From Bin55 sp964572845 (lineage in GTDB: Bacteria; Pseudomonadota; Gammaproteobacteria; Pseudomonadales; Azotimanducaceae), in assembly GCA_964572845.1 (NCBI GenBank), contig CAZNFX010000012.1, forward strand, positions 1-64,000: 64,000 bases of DNA, written 5' to 3'. Numbering within the stretch: the stretch's first letter is position 1; every line of letters begins with the position of its first letter. The notes beneath the pieces are model-generated. The model worked only from the letters and a program-made list of their open reading frames with translations. It did not search any database and was not told the DNA's origin. Of the stretch, positions 46,638 to 56,287 are shown piece by piece. A program made the position numbers and the translations under genes.

Positions 46638-48287
46638 ATGCTAGTGAATCTCTCGGTGCGAAATTTCGCATTGGTAAAGAATCTGGATATTTCCTTGGAC
46701 CCAGGGCTTACAGTCGTCACGGGAGAATCCGGTGCAGGGAAGACAATTCTGCTGCAGGCTCTGTCATTGGTTTTGGGTAGTCGTGCTCGAAAAGAGCAGA
46801 CTCGCCCAGGAGAACAGCAGTGTGAAGTCCTTGCCGAATTCGCTATATCAGCTGCTCCAGCTGCAATGGCGTTCTTGGATGAAAACGAACTCTCCGACTC
46901 GAGCGACCCTACACGCTGCCTGATACGTCGAATTGCTAGAGTCGATGGTCGTTCGAGAGCATGGATCAACGGCGTACAAGTGACCAATGACACACTTCGA
47001 ACGCTGTGCGAGCCGCTCGTCGCGCTACATGGTCAATTTGAACAAACTCGGATGGTGGACAAGGCAGTTCAACTAGAGTGGTTCGACGACTACGGAATCG
47101 ATGAGCAACTGCGGTTGCGAGTGCGGGACAATTTTTCGCGGTGGCGCAAGGCGATGGCAACTCTTGATGAGACAAAAGCCAGCCTGGGAGTGGAGCTGAG
47201 TCAACTGAGCCTGCTCCGTTACCAGGTGGAAGAACTGGAGGAACTGAAGCTTGAAGACCAGGAGTTCGAACATCTGAATCAAATCTTCAAGCGCGCCTCG
47301 CAGGCACAAGAGGTTCGAATTGCCATTAGCGATTCGCTTGATGCGCTGGACTCGCGAATTCGATCGGACTTGTCGAGCATCGCCAGAGTAGTCGGTGGAA
47401 TCGACGACGAGCACAACACGCTTGCCGAAGCCAAGCAACTTCTCGAGTCTGCAAACATTCAAGCCGAAGAGTGTGCAAACTACCTGAGAAGCTACGCTGA
47501 AACGTTGGTGCTCGACGAGCAGGAATTGGAGCGAGTTGAAACCCGCCTCAATTCGATCCACGAGATTGCTCGCAAGCACAAAGTCGCACCCTCACAGCTC
47601 TTCCAACACATCGATCACATGCAGGTCCAGCTCGCCGCACTCGAAGCGCTCCGCGGTAAAGTTGAGCGACTAGAACAGGAAGTCGAAGACCTTCGGTGTG
47701 ACTATTTCGCGGATGCAGAGAGGCTGCGCGAGCATCGTTTGACCCAAGCACCACAGTTCTGTGAGAAAGTCGTTGCTACCCTCGCACAAGCGGCACTCCC
47801 GGATGCCAAGTTTGAGCTATCGTTTGACGCTACTGTGAACGCTAGCGGAATTGATGCCGTCGAATATCTCGTTTCGACCAATGCAAGCTATCCTCCGATG
47901 CCCATGGGACGAATCGCTTCGGGCGGCGAGTTGTCTAGAATCGCACTAGCGATACTGGTGGTTGTGGCCCAGCGATCCAATCTACCCTGCTTGGTCTTGG
48001 ATGAAGCCGATATCGGTATTGGTGGGATCACGGCCGACATGGTGGGTAGAATGCTCCGCTCTCTCGCTGTGGACAATCAAGTTCTCTGCGTAACTCATGC
48101 CCCACAGGTTGCTGCCCTGGGAAAGTCGCACCTGCATGTATTCAAGTCCGATGATCAGGATATTCGAGTAGCCAAGTTGAGCGATGATGAACGAATCAAT
48201 GAAATTGCACGCATGGTTGCTAGTAGAACAATTGACGATGAAAGCCGAAGCTACGCAAGAACTCTTCTTGCTAGTGCAAGGTCTTAG
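46638..48287 (+). CDS. recN: DNA repair protein RecN
   Basis: SMC-like ATPase acting at DNA double-strand breaks. Walker A TGESGAGKTILLQAL near residue 30, long central coiled coil, C-terminal signature ASGGELSRIALAI and Walker B LVLDEADIGIGG. 549 residues. A LexA box was not identified in the short divergent gap with hrcA. bamE follows 22 bases downstream; fur, which lies between them in Pseudomonas on the other strand, is absent. Confidence 0.97.
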   Translation: MLVNLSVRNFALVKNLDISLDPGLTVVTGESGAGKTILLQALSLVLGSRARKEQTRPGEQQCEVLAEFAISAAPAAMAFLDENELSDSSDPTRCLIRRIARVDGRSRAWINGVQVTNDTLRTLCEPLVALHGQFEQTRMVDKAVQLEWFDDYGIDEQLRLRVRDNFSRWRKAMATLDETKASLGVELSQLSLLRYQVEELEELKLEDQEFEHLNQIFKRASQAQEVRIAISDSLDALDSRIRSDLSSIARVVGGIDDEHNTLAEAKQLLESANIQAEECANYLRSYAETLVLDEQELERVETRLNSIHEIARKHKVAPSQLFQHIDHMQVQLAALEALRGKVERLEQEVEDLRCDYFADAERLREHRLTQAPQFCEKVVATLAQAALPDAKFELSFDATVNASGIDAVEYLVSTNASYPPMPMGRIASGGELSRIALAILVVVAQRSNLPCLVLDEADIGIGGITADMVGRMLRSLAVDNQVLCVTHAPQVAALGKSHLHVFKSDDQDIRVAKLSDDERINEIARMVASRTIDDESRSYARTLLASARS

Positions 48288-48309
48288 CTATACGCTTTAG
48301 TCCAATCCT

Positions 48310-48780
48310 ATGTACCACAGAGCAACAAATGCGCACACTATGACGATGTCTGCACTGAAGAGATCCTTCAGATCCAAGCTAATGCTGTTCCTCCTCGTGC
48401 CTACGTTGGTTCTTGTTTCGAGTTGTCAAATCGTCAAGATGCATAGACCAGTGCTTCAGCAAGGCAATCTGATCACGCAAACCATGGTCGACGAGTTGAA
48501 GCCTGGCATGACCAAGGAGCAAGTGGAGTTTGTGCTTGGCCGGCCAGTGCACTTGAACACGTTCAACGTGGATCGGTGGGACTACATCTACACTATGGAA
48601 GATCGCGAAGGCAACCATACACGCAAACACCTTTCGGTAGTCTTCAAAGACGACAAGCTGACTGAGATCGGAGGCGACTACAAGCCCCAGGAACACGCCG
48701 AGTCAACCGAGAACGACGAGCAAAACGGTGCCGCCGTTCCCGAGGACGTAGACTACACGTCAAAAAGCAGTTCGGACTGA
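48310..48780 (+). CDS. bamE: Outer membrane protein assembly factor BamE
   Basis: Lipoprotein of the BAM complex that inserts outer-membrane beta-barrel proteins. Signal peptide with hydrophobic core and lipobox LVSSC. Mature part has PVLQQGNLITQTMVDELKPGMTKEQV and FVLGRPVH, both diagnostic of BamE (OmlA/SmpA). The Glu/Asp-rich tail is variable. Start at 48310 or, more likely for a signal peptide, the ATG at 48340 or 48346. Confidence 0.95.
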   Translation: MYHRATNAHTMTMSALKRSFRSKLMLFLLVPTLVLVSSCQIVKMHRPVLQQGNLITQTMVDELKPGMTKEQVEFVLGRPVHLNTFNVDRWDYIYTMEDREGNHTRKHLSVVFKDDKLTEIGGDYKPQEHAESTENDEQNGAAVPEDVDYTSKSSSD

Positions 48781-48809
48781 GCCAGTTCTCACCAGCAGCC
48801 GGTATCCGA

Positions 48810-49091
48810 TCACTTGATTGCCCCGTCCTCGGCTTGAGAACGGCGCAAATCCATTGGTTCGTTCGGAAGCTTTCGTAAGACTTCCACTCTATCTCCCTCG
48901 GACAATGTGTGATCGATGTCTACTTTCTGCCCCCACACCGCATAGCCGTCTGCGTCATCTAGTGGTGCATCGGCGAATGTATCCAATCGAGATGCCATTT
49001 CGACGGCTTGTCGAACCGTTGCACCAGTCGAGCAGTCCAGCTGGGCAGACCACTCTCGCGACCTAATCGCCGCAACGACCTCTATTCGCAC
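48810..49091 (-). CDS. rnfH: RnfH family ubiquitin-like protein
   Basis: Small beta-grasp protein of unknown biochemical role, paired with RatA across gammaproteobacteria. IEVVAAIRSREW, VWGQKVDIDHTLSEGDRVEVLRKL (read as separate blocks) fit the family, with the basic/acidic tail after PNEPMDLRR. 93 residues. Its start overlaps the ratA stop by ten bases. Confidence 0.93.
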   Translation of the reverse strand: MRIEVVAAIRSREWSAQLDCSTGATVRQAVEMASRLDTFADAPLDDADGYAVWGQKVDIDHTLSEGDRVEVLRKLPNEPMDLRRSQAEDGAIK

Positions 49092-49525
49092 GGTGTGAAA
49101 CTCGTTCGTGCTTGGTCGGTGAATGCGGTCAATACCGAATCGACGGCAACTTCGATGGCTCGAGGACCCACTAGTCGAAGCAACCAGCCGTGAAATTCGA
49201 AACTAAGGTCAAGCGTGGCTTTGCAGCCGATCCGCAAATCGGAAAATCGCCATTCTCCCGAAAAGCTGGAAAATGGTCCCTTCACTAGCTCCAACCCAAT
49301 CCTCCTGTGAGGATCGAGGATGTTGCGAGTAATCATTTCCTCACTGTGGCCAGCCACCACGACTTGAATGCTAGCCACCAGCTCGTTGCCCTCTCTATTG
49401 AGGATTCGAGACTCGCGACACCACGGCAGGAATTCTCGATAGTCCTCTACATTTGCCACCAAGCCGAAAATATCAGCTATGGAATAAGGCAGCAGCACAC
49501 TATGGGTGACGTGGTGTAGCTTCAA
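49082..49525 (-). CDS. ratA: Ribosome association toxin RatA / START-like protein
   Basis: START-domain protein; the E. coli homologue binds 50S subunits and blocks 70S formation, and the eukaryotic relative Coq10 binds ubiquinone. Motifs PYSIADIFGLVANVEDYREFLPWC and GPFSSFSGEWRF. 147 residues. Despite the toxin name, with rnfH it is a conserved housekeeping pair; a role in quinone handling is equally possible. Lies 18 bases after the SNF transporter gene. Confidence 0.92.
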   Translation of the reverse strand: MKLHHVTHSVLLPYSIADIFGLVANVEDYREFLPWCRESRILNREGNELVASIQVVVAGHSEEMITRNILDPHRRIGLELVKGPFSSFSGEWRFSDLRIGCKATLDLSFEFHGWLLRLVGPRAIEVAVDSVLTAFTDQARTSFTPCE

Positions 49526-49543
49526 CCAATTACCGTTGCAGGA

Positions 49544-50923
49544 CTATTGACCGAGAAAGTGCTGAACGATTGTCAGCGCAAACACCACAAGAATCGAAAT
49601 GGGGGCGACAACGCAAATCAGCGCAACCCACACATAGTGCGCCCACTGCGACTTGATTTCGAGATACTCCTTCACTTTCTTCCACGGCAGGAAGTAGCCA
49701 ACGAATATTGCAATGGCAAGTCCGCCCAGCGGCATGAAGAACCAGGTCGTAAGCTTGTCGAGCAGATCAAAGATAGTCCAACCAAACATCGGTTGAAATT
49801 CCTCCCACAGGTTGTACGAGAAAACCGAACCTAAGCCGAGAACCCAGGTTGCGCTGCCAAGTAGAAAGGCAACCTTCCAACGCTTGACGTTAGTCTTCTC
49901 CACAAAGTAGGCGAGAGCTGGTTCTGTTAGTGAAATGGCGGATGTGAACGCTGCGAAGGCAACGAACAAGAAAAACAGCCCGCCGAACAGAGAACCTAGC
50001 GGGAGGTTTCCAAACGCTACCGGAGCAGACACGAAAAGGAGCCCAGGTCCCGCCGACGGGTTCATGCCGTGCGCATAGACAATCGAGAAAATCGCAAGAC
50101 CCGCTACAAGAGCAACTACCGTGTCAACAATCACAATGATGCCGACCGCAGACTTGATTGACTCCTGTTGAGGCATGTAGGCACCATATGCCATGATCGC
50201 TCCCATGCCAATTGACAAAGTAAAGAAGGCATGCCCCATTGCGACTAACAGCCCATTCAACTTGAGCTTGCTGAAGTCAACGTGAAACATGTAATTGAAT
50301 CCATCCCAAAATCCACCCTGTGCGATCCCGTAGATGAGCATCACCACGAGAAGCACGAAGATCAGCGGCATGCAAATGCGAATCGCGATCTCCAAGCCTT
50401 TATTTACTCCTCGAGCTACTACAAATATCGTCACAGCCATGAACACCGAAAACCAAAGAAGCAACTTACCCGGAGACCCGGTGAATTCCTCAAACGCCGC
50501 GCCCGTTGCAGCGCTGTCCGCACCGGAGAACGCGCCGGAGAAAAGTTGATAGACGTAATAGGTAATCCAGCCTGCTACCACCGCGTAGAAGGATAGGATG
50601 ATGATCCCGCCGACGACTCCCGCCCATCCAATCAAAGACCACATCGGGGACCGATTGTTGTCTCGAGCCAGTTTCAGGACCGAATTGATTGGACTCATTC
50701 TTCCTTGCTTCCCCAGCATGATTTCAGCCATCATCACGGGGAATCCGATTGCACAAATGCAGATGAGGTAGACGAGTAAGAATGCGCCTCCGCCGTTCTC
50801 GCCTGTGATATACGGAAATTTCCAGATGTTGCCCAAACCAACGGCCGAACCCACGGCTGCCAGGACAAACAATGCGCCACTGGACCACATTCCATGGCGA
50901 GACTGATTCTGATTCTCTGCCAT
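49544..50923 (-). CDS. Sodium-dependent SNF family transporter
   Basis: Neurotransmitter:sodium symporter family, LeuT-like, inner membrane. The first helix has the family motif FVLAAVGSAVGLGNIWKFPY, with the unwound Gly region that binds sodium and substrate, followed by ENGGGAFLLVY. Eleven to twelve membrane segments in about 459 residues. The substrate is probably an amino acid but cannot be assigned. Start chosen at ATG 50923 (MAENQNQSRHG); a longer frame to 50944 is not supported. Same strand as ratA-rnfH, so likely cotranscribed. Confidence 0.9.
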   Translation of the reverse strand: MAENQNQSRHGMWSSGALFVLAAVGSAVGLGNIWKFPYITGENGGGAFLLVYLICICAIGFPVMMAEIMLGKQGRMSPINSVLKLARDNNRSPMWSLIGWAGVVGGIIILSFYAVVAGWITYYVYQLFSGAFSGADSAATGAAFEEFTGSPGKLLLWFSVFMAVTIFVVARGVNKGLEIAIRICMPLIFVLLVVMLIYGIAQGGFWDGFNYMFHVDFSKLKLNGLLVAMGHAFFTLSIGMGAIMAYGAYMPQQESIKSAVGIIVIVDTVVALVAGLAIFSIVYAHGMNPSAGPGLLFVSAPVAFGNLPLGSLFGGLFFLFVAFAAFTSAISLTEPALAYFVEKTNVKRWKVAFLLGSATWVLGLGSVFSYNLWEEFQPMFGWTIFDLLDKLTTWFFMPLGGLAIAIFVGYFLPWKKVKEYLEIKSQWAHYVWVALICVVAPISILVVFALTIVQHFLGQ

Positions 50924-51177
50924 TCCCCTAGCTCCCCTCCACACTAACTGAGATTAAGCACAGCTTGATTCTAGCAGTGTTACTAGAGCGTGCCCGCAGG
51001 AATAACCGCGTCAAAACCGACCTCATCGAGAGGGAGCTCTTGGGCACGATCGGCCCTCCGTTCGCCAAGGATAGAGCCACTCCATAGAATGGTCATCGAT
51101 TCGCAATTGAATCGAATGCGACTAACCAAACGGTCGACCAAACCATGCACTTTGTCCTACTCAGCCACGCCAGTTAG

Positions 51178-51654
51178 ATGGCGAAAAAAAAAGTTTCAAA
51201 GCCCGGCGTGATTGCACGGAATCGAAGAGCACGATTCGACTTTGAGTTGGAACGAACATTCGAGGCTGGAATCGTGCTCGAAGGTTGGGAAGTGAAGAGC
51301 ATTCGATCTGGCAAGGCTAGTCTCGTTGACTCCTACGTCACCATGCGAGATGGCGAAGCGTTCTTGAACGGGACGCGAATCGAGCCATTGGCGAGCGCAT
51401 CTACGCATGTGGTGGCCGCTGCTGACCGCTCTCGAAAGCTCCTGTTGCATGACTATGAACTCGGTCAGATCTACTCGGCCGTCCAAACTCGAGGTCGGAC
51501 TTGCATTGCCCTTTCGCTTTATTGGAAGGGGTCACGCGTCAAGTGTGAAATAGCGCTAGCGACAGGCCGCAAGAAATACGACAAGAGGCGAGTGCTTCGC
51601 GAACGGGACTTGAAACTCGAACAACAGCGTGATGTTCGAGAATCTTCCTATTGA
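51178..51654 (+). CDS. smpB: SsrA-binding protein SmpB
   Basis: Binds tmRNA and brings it to stalled ribosomes. Motifs NRRARFDFELERTFEAGIVLEGWEVKSIRSGK and the C-terminal basic tail KKYDKRRVLRERDLK. 158 residues. The ATG is followed at once by a run of nine A bases (51182-51190), giving Lys-Lys-Lys; slippage there is possible. No tmRNA gene was found next to it in the window. Confidence 0.97.
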   Translation: MAKKKVSKPGVIARNRRARFDFELERTFEAGIVLEGWEVKSIRSGKASLVDSYVTMRDGEAFLNGTRIEPLASASTHVVAAADRSRKLLLHDYELGQIYSAVQTRGRTCIALSLYWKGSRVKCEIALATGRKKYDKRRVLRERDLKLEQQRDVRESSY

Positions 51655-51688
51655 GCAGAGGTTCCAATTGCAGGAGGCGCGTCGATCC

Positions 51689-52435
51689 TCACCCTCTTCC
51701 TGTGTAGGGCATTTTTGAAGCGAGAATGGTCAGGAACTGCACGTTTGCGTCGAGTGGCAGCCCATCCATGTATAGGATCGCTTTCGCCACGGCATCCACA
51801 TCAAAAGTTGGTTCAGGTTTGCGCGATCCGTCGGGTTGGAGTGCTCCATCACCCATTTTCGATGTCATTTCCGTTCCTGCATTTCCAATGTCGATCTGTC
51901 CGCAGACTATGTCAAATTCTCTTCCGTCCAATGCAGTCGACTTGGTCAAACCCGTCAACGCATGCTTCGTTGCTGTGTAGGGTGCGGAGAATGGACGCGG
52001 CACATGAGCGGAGATCGAACCGTTGTTGATTATGCGCCCGCCGCGTGGTGATTGATACTTCATGACTTTCATGGCGGCGCGAGTGCAAAGGAATGCGCCG
52101 GTTAGATTGGTGTCCACGACTCGATTCCACTGCGACACAGTGAGTTCCTCCATTGGAACGGGGGGAGCTCCGCTTCCGGCGTTGTTGAAAAGCAAGTCGA
52201 CGCGCCCAAATGCCGACACCGTCACATCGAACAAGCGAACGACATCGCTCTCTTTACCGACATCCGTGGGAACGACGACAAGTCGATTGCCAGCTTTGGC
52301 TTGCTCGTCCAGCTCTTCAAGTCGCGATGCTCGTCTGCCAGCCGCAACGACTGAATAGTCGTTTTCCAGCAGTGCAAGCGTGGTTTGCTTGCCAATTCCC
52401 GTTCCGGCTCCCGTAACAACTGCGACCTTACCCAT
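51689..52435 (-). CDS. Short-chain dehydrogenase/reductase
   Basis: Classical SDR of 248 residues. Cofactor motif VTGAGTGIGKQT at the N-terminus, NNAG at about 88, active-site Ser in NNGSISAHVP and YTATK. The Arg/Ala-rich segment after the first beta strand (AAGRRASRLEEL) suggests NADP use. Substrate unknown. Encoded on the same strand as the hydroxyacid dehydrogenase just upstream, about 90 bases apart, so the two may work together. It converges on smpB. Confidence 0.88.
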   Translation of the reverse strand: MGKVAVVTGAGTGIGKQTTLALLENDYSVVAAGRRASRLEELDEQAKAGNRLVVVPTDVGKESDVVRLFDVTVSAFGRVDLLFNNAGSGAPPVPMEELTVSQWNRVVDTNLTGAFLCTRAAMKVMKYQSPRGGRIINNGSISAHVPRPFSAPYTATKHALTGLTKSTALDGREFDIVCGQIDIGNAGTEMTSKMGDGALQPDGSRKPEPTFDVDAVAKAILYMDGLPLDANVQFLTILASKMPYTGRG

Positions 52436-52522
52436 TTGTCTTTCTTAATTCCTAGTTCGTGAAGATTCGTTAGTGTCTTCGTCAACCTGAGCTATGCCAA
52501 TGGCTTTACACGCAGGCAACGT

Positions 52523-53572
52523 CTACAGTTCCAATGCCAGCGAGAAGTCAGGGACATTTTCCCAGCGTCCCCCACCGACAGCACGCATTCGAACAATGGT
52601 GCGGATCACCTCTGGATTGGCGAGACCATGGGGTGCAGAGCCTTGCAATACACGAATAACGTTCTCGGCCTGGCGTATAGGACATTCCTCGAGGAATCGG
52701 GGAGACATTCCTGCCGCGTGCGGAGTCAGGATCACATTGGGAAGGCCAAGCAGGGGGTCATCGGTGGGAATCGGTTCGACTTCCATTACGTCCAATGCTG
52801 CCCCAGCTATCTGACCCGATTTCAAGGCTTCGGCCACGGCGGCACCATCTACGATGGATCCTCGTGCGGTATTTACAAGAAATGCCGAAGATTTCATTTG
52901 GTTTAGCGCTTGCTCATTGATGAGGTGGCGATTGGCGTTGGTTGCCGAGCAATGTATGGTCACGAAGTCCGATGTTTCTAATAATTCATCGAATTCCACC
53001 ATCCTCACACCGTAAAGATCTCCGGTCAACTGATCGACGTACGGGTCATAGGCAATGACTTGTGCCGGCCCGAATCCTCTGATGCGCTGGGCAAAAGCAC
53101 GGCCAATGTTTCCAAAACCAATGATGCCCATTGTGTTTCCTGCAATGCAGCACACAGTAGTCTGAATCGATCTCATGCGATCCCGAACATGCCCCCACGA
53201 GCCTTCCTTTACAAAATTGGAAGCGTCGACAACCTTGCGAGTGAGGGCAAGCAACAAACTCATAGCGTGGTCTGCAACTTCAACGGTATTTACACCAGGA
53301 ACGTTACATGCGAGAACACCCAGATCTGTAGCCGCTTGCAAATCGATGGAATCCACGCCAACGCCCATGCGACTCACGACCTTGAGTCGGGGACAAGACT
53401 CAAGCACTTCACGACTTGTCAATGGCATGATGTTGACCAACGCGCCATCTGCATCCTTCAACAACTCAATCATGTCTTGCGTAGAACGTACGGAACCTTC
53501 GATTACTTCCATTCCCGCTTTCTTGAACAATTCAGTGCGGTTGTAAGGATTCGGCATTAAGGCGACTTTCAA
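52523..53572 (-). CDS. D-isomer 2-hydroxyacid dehydrogenase, PGDH-like
   Basis: NAD-dependent dehydrogenase of 349 residues. Rossmann motif GIIGFGNIGRAFAQRI, Arg in VNTARGSIVDGAAV, and catalytic His in LTPHAAGMSP. No C-terminal ACT domain, so it is not a typical serA product. The N-terminal MKVALMPNPYNRTELFKKAG lacks a known specific match. Likely acts on a 2-hydroxy or 2-oxo acid. Its ATG at 53572 has no clear ribosome binding site. Confidence 0.85.
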   Translation of the reverse strand: MKVALMPNPYNRTELFKKAGMEVIEGSVRSTQDMIELLKDADGALVNIMPLTSREVLESCPRLKVVSRMGVGVDSIDLQAATDLGVLACNVPGVNTVEVADHAMSLLLALTRKVVDASNFVKEGSWGHVRDRMRSIQTTVCCIAGNTMGIIGFGNIGRAFAQRIRGFGPAQVIAYDPYVDQLTGDLYGVRMVEFDELLETSDFVTIHCSATNANRHLINEQALNQMKSSAFLVNTARGSIVDGAAVAEALKSGQIAGAALDVMEVEPIPTDDPLLGLPNVILTPHAAGMSPRFLEECPIRQAENVIRVLQGSAPHGLANPEVIRTIVRMRAVGGGRWENVPDFSLALEL

Positions 53573-53725
53573 TTTTTCCCCCGACTACTATGCAGCTGCG
53601 AAGCAATTTCAATGGTTCGATATCGTACCGCCAAGCCTCCCTGGCAAGCTACGAGCGCCACGACGAATGCACAATGTTACTCGTGATTGAATTCAACCGA
53701 ATGACAGTTCCAAGCTAGACATCCA

Positions 53726-54466
53726 ATGTCCAACCAAGTCGGCACAACGAAACACCGAACCATTCATGCAGTAATGTTCGACTTGGGCGACACACTGTTT
53801 TCGCCTTTACCTGCCTCCCACGTCGGGAAAAACCTATACGACATCGCTATCCAAACACCATTGGAGACGACGCCAGCCGATTTGATGGCACTGTTTCGAA
53901 GCACACGAGCGATTTTGGAAAGAGAATTCTCCAAGTTCGATTTCTACTTGCATCGAAATTTCATAGAGAAAGTCATTTCCTGCCTATTCAACTCACTGGG
54001 CTTCAGGTTGCCCAAGAAACTGGCACAAAGCTTTTGTGATGCCCAGCAACATGCTGTAACAGAACACCTGCAACCTCGCTCGGATTGTTTTGAGACGCTT
54101 ACAGAACTTCGCAATTTGGGTTTCAAGCTCGCGATAGTGTCAAACATTGACAACGAGTGGCTGGATCCTCTACGCAAGAAATGGAGTCTGGATGACTTCG
54201 TCGACGCTTGTGTGAGTTCCGAAGACGCTAAATCGTGCAAGCCAGATTCAGCCATATTCCTACGAGCCTGTTCGCTCTGCGAAGTTGCGCCCATCAGCAC
54301 AGTTTTTGTTGGAGACTCCCAAACCAACGACTTCTTCGGTTCTCGGGACGTTGGGATGCACCCTATTTGGTTTGACAAGACCCAATCTGGTGATGAATCC
54401 GCAGCGACTCCTACAGTAACCTCGCTAGCCGAAGTCATCGGTACGCTAGAGCAAATGCAGCACTAG
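53726..54466 (+). CDS. HAD superfamily hydrolase
   Basis: Haloacid-dehalogenase-fold protein of 246 residues. Motif I is FDLGDTL with nucleophile D19; the usual second Asp (+2) is Gly21. Motif II Ser in AIVSNIDNEW, Lys in SCKPDSAIF, and motif IV VFVGDSQTNDFFGS. A helical cap lies between motifs I and II. Probably a small-molecule phosphatase, but the Gly at +2 leaves the reaction open. Stands alone between divergent and convergent genes. Confidence 0.82.
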   Translation: MSNQVGTTKHRTIHAVMFDLGDTLFSPLPASHVGKNLYDIAIQTPLETTPADLMALFRSTRAILEREFSKFDFYLHRNFIEKVISCLFNSLGFRLPKKLAQSFCDAQQHAVTEHLQPRSDCFETLTELRNLGFKLAIVSNIDNEWLDPLRKKWSLDDFVDACVSSEDAKSCKPDSAIFLRACSLCEVAPISTVFVGDSQTNDFFGSRDVGMHPIWFDKTQSGDESAATPTVTSLAEVIGTLEQMQH

Positions 54467-54551
54467 TTGCTCGAAGCGCTAGGCATTGGGAACATGAGCA
54501 GGCAGCTGCAGACCTTGTCTCCGATTTACTTACAAACGAAGCTCAGACGAT

Positions 54552-55487
54552 TCAGCGGGTACCTCGAAGGTTGGCTCGGTTCACGATCTCTCGCAGAGTG
54601 CGCAACAACCGATCAAATCCACCCGGATTCCAACCAAGAGAACGGAGCCCACGGCAATCCATCGAATTCCTAGGTCGGCTGGGCATAGAAGTGCTCTCGT
54701 GCTGGATTGATTCGGATTCTTGCAGGATCCTGTGAACCAATTCCACCAACCAATGCTCGCTGACCACAATGTCCGAGCAGTTGAAAGCACGGGCACGAAC
54801 AGATTCGTCATTCGCGTGCAACAATAGACTTACAGCCTTCGCTACATCCACTCCGTGAACTTCGGTCCTGCCGATCGAATCAACGGGGTCTCTACCAGTG
54901 CCATCGAAGTGGCTGCAGAGCATGCGCCACCACTTTGTCTTTTCTAGAGGCCAAGTCAGACCGTAAATCCCGGTCGGACGCAACGAGCAAATCACAATGT
55001 CATCATAGAGTGAAGCCAACCCTTCGTTTGCATGCTTCAACAGCCCATAGTGAGTTGTGGGTTGGGGCTGCTCGTCGTCGCCTAACCCCCTCGAATCAAC
55101 ATCCAGTCCGTCGAAAACGGCTCGGGAGGAGAGTAGGACCACACGTTTGACACCCGCCCGACGAGCAGTCTCAATGCATCGGATGGTTGCCACATGATTC
55201 CGCTCCCAAAAGTGCGCGGGATCGTCTCCCTCACCTCCGCGAAATCGGTTGGGGACATGTTCAAACGCAGCGTGAACTAAACCGTTGCAGTTCGCCAGCA
55301 ACGGCTTCAGCGTGTTCTCGTCGGCGAAGTCTCCACAATGCCACTCAATAAAATCAGCGTAGCTTTCGAATCCTTGTATTCGTTGTGGAGAACGCGCAAG
55401 GGCATGTATCTCGTTCTCGTCGTCGCAAAGCTCTCTAATGACGAAACGACCAACAAGACCCGTTGCACCCGTGACAGCAACCCTCAT
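54552..55487 (-). CDS. sqdC: NAD-dependent epimerase/dehydratase, SqdC-like
   Basis: Extended SDR of 311 residues, third gene of the sulfolipid-like cassette. Nucleotide-binding GATGLVGRFVIREL, then HAAFEHVPN and a Ser/Tyr/Lys set in LLSSRAVFDG and YGLLKHANEG. The order sqdB-sqdD-sqdC matches the Rhodobacter sphaeroides operon, where SqdC is a reductase-like protein of uncertain step. The assignment rests mainly on context. Start overlaps the GT8 gene by four bases (ATGA). Confidence 0.7.
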   Translation of the reverse strand: MRVAVTGATGLVGRFVIRELCDDENEIHALARSPQRIQGFESYADFIEWHCGDFADENTLKPLLANCNGLVHAAFEHVPNRFRGGEGDDPAHFWERNHVATIRCIETARRAGVKRVVLLSSRAVFDGLDVDSRGLGDDEQPQPTTHYGLLKHANEGLASLYDDIVICSLRPTGIYGLTWPLEKTKWWRMLCSHFDGTGRDPVDSIGRTEVHGVDVAKAVSLLLHANDESVRARAFNCSDIVVSEHWLVELVHRILQESESIQHESTSMPSRPRNSMDCRGLRSLGWNPGGFDRLLRTLREIVNRANLRGTR

Positions 55488-56284
55488 CTAGAGACAGGCA
55501 ATGGCTCAAGTTTTTCGGGAATAGGACTTCCGTCCAAAATTCCCTGCCAAAGATCGATCAGGGGCTTTAGCTGTTGGGTCTTGGCGTGACCAAGCTCCCA
55601 CGGCTTTTCATACTGGTAGTGCACTACACGAATCGACTCCCAGCGCCACAGTTCGGGAAGATGGAAGTAGATGTACTGCAGAGCGTTGAATACATAGGGC
55701 AAACCATGCCAATCCGGAAAGAAGGTTTCCAGAAACGTCTGGTCTGTGCGTCGCCAGAACTTTCCTGGCACGTCAAGTCTTGCCAACATCTCGTCGAAGG
55801 TTCTTCGAGATGGTTCCGCCACGAAAACCCCTGAATTCAATCGATGCATGTCGTTCAACGTCTCGTACAAGTTCGGAGCTGCGGCAAATTCGGGGTATTG
55901 AAGCAACTTCTCGATGTCACGGACGACTATCGTATCGGCATCCAGGAACACAATGCGGTCGAACTCCTCGTATTCCCAAAGTCGAAGCTTGCAGAAGTTG
56001 TCCAAAGGACTATGGAACTTGGGCTTCTCACCTTTCGTATAAGGCGCAGCGGCGTGCAGAGCGGACCTCGCGTGACGTCGAGCAAATTCCTCAGATACGG
56101 GTATGGGTTCTACTGAACGTATCTCACATCCCGCTTGCAGCAACGGATTCAAGTCCACGTCGTCTCGAGTAGCCATCACAATGAGACGATGGCGAGGATT
56201 CGACAATCTTAATGACCGAGCCAGTGCTAGTGCACCCAATGCGTAGTCTTCGTTCGTGACTAGGGTCACGAACGCACCGTTCAT
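55484..56284 (-). CDS. sqdD: Glycosyltransferase family 8, SqdD-like
   Basis: Glycogenin-type GT8 enzyme of 266 residues. N-terminal FVTLVTNEDYALGALALARS and the metal/nucleotide motif FLDADT (D115, D117), then NSGVFVAEPS and DQTFLETFFPDWHGLP. In R. sphaeroides SqdD is a glycogenin-like transferase thought to pass sulfoquinovose from UDP-sulfoquinovose to diacylglycerol; the gene lies three bases after sqdB here, so that role is the best inference. Another glycan acceptor cannot be excluded. Confidence 0.75.
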   Translation of the reverse strand: MNGAFVTLVTNEDYALGALALARSLRLSNPRHRLIVMATRDDVDLNPLLQAGCEIRSVEPIPVSEEFARRHARSALHAAAPYTKGEKPKFHSPLDNFCKLRLWEYEEFDRIVFLDADTIVVRDIEKLLQYPEFAAAPNLYETLNDMHRLNSGVFVAEPSRRTFDEMLARLDVPGKFWRRTDQTFLETFFPDWHGLPYVFNALQYIYFHLPELWRWESIRVVHYQYEKPWELGHAKTQQLKPLIDLWQGILDGSPIPEKLEPLPVSR

Positions 56285-56287
56285 GAG

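Noticed and set aside
49082..49525. Toxin-antitoxin system (RatA with RnfH as a TA pair)
   Set aside because: The ratA-rnfH pair is a conserved housekeeping locus beside smpB in gammaproteobacteria; the gene arrangement alone does not support a toxin-antitoxin system.
50945..51177. tmRNA gene (ssrA) next to smpB
   Set aside because: The gap is only 233 bases and shows neither the tRNA-Ala-like ends nor a tag-peptide frame.
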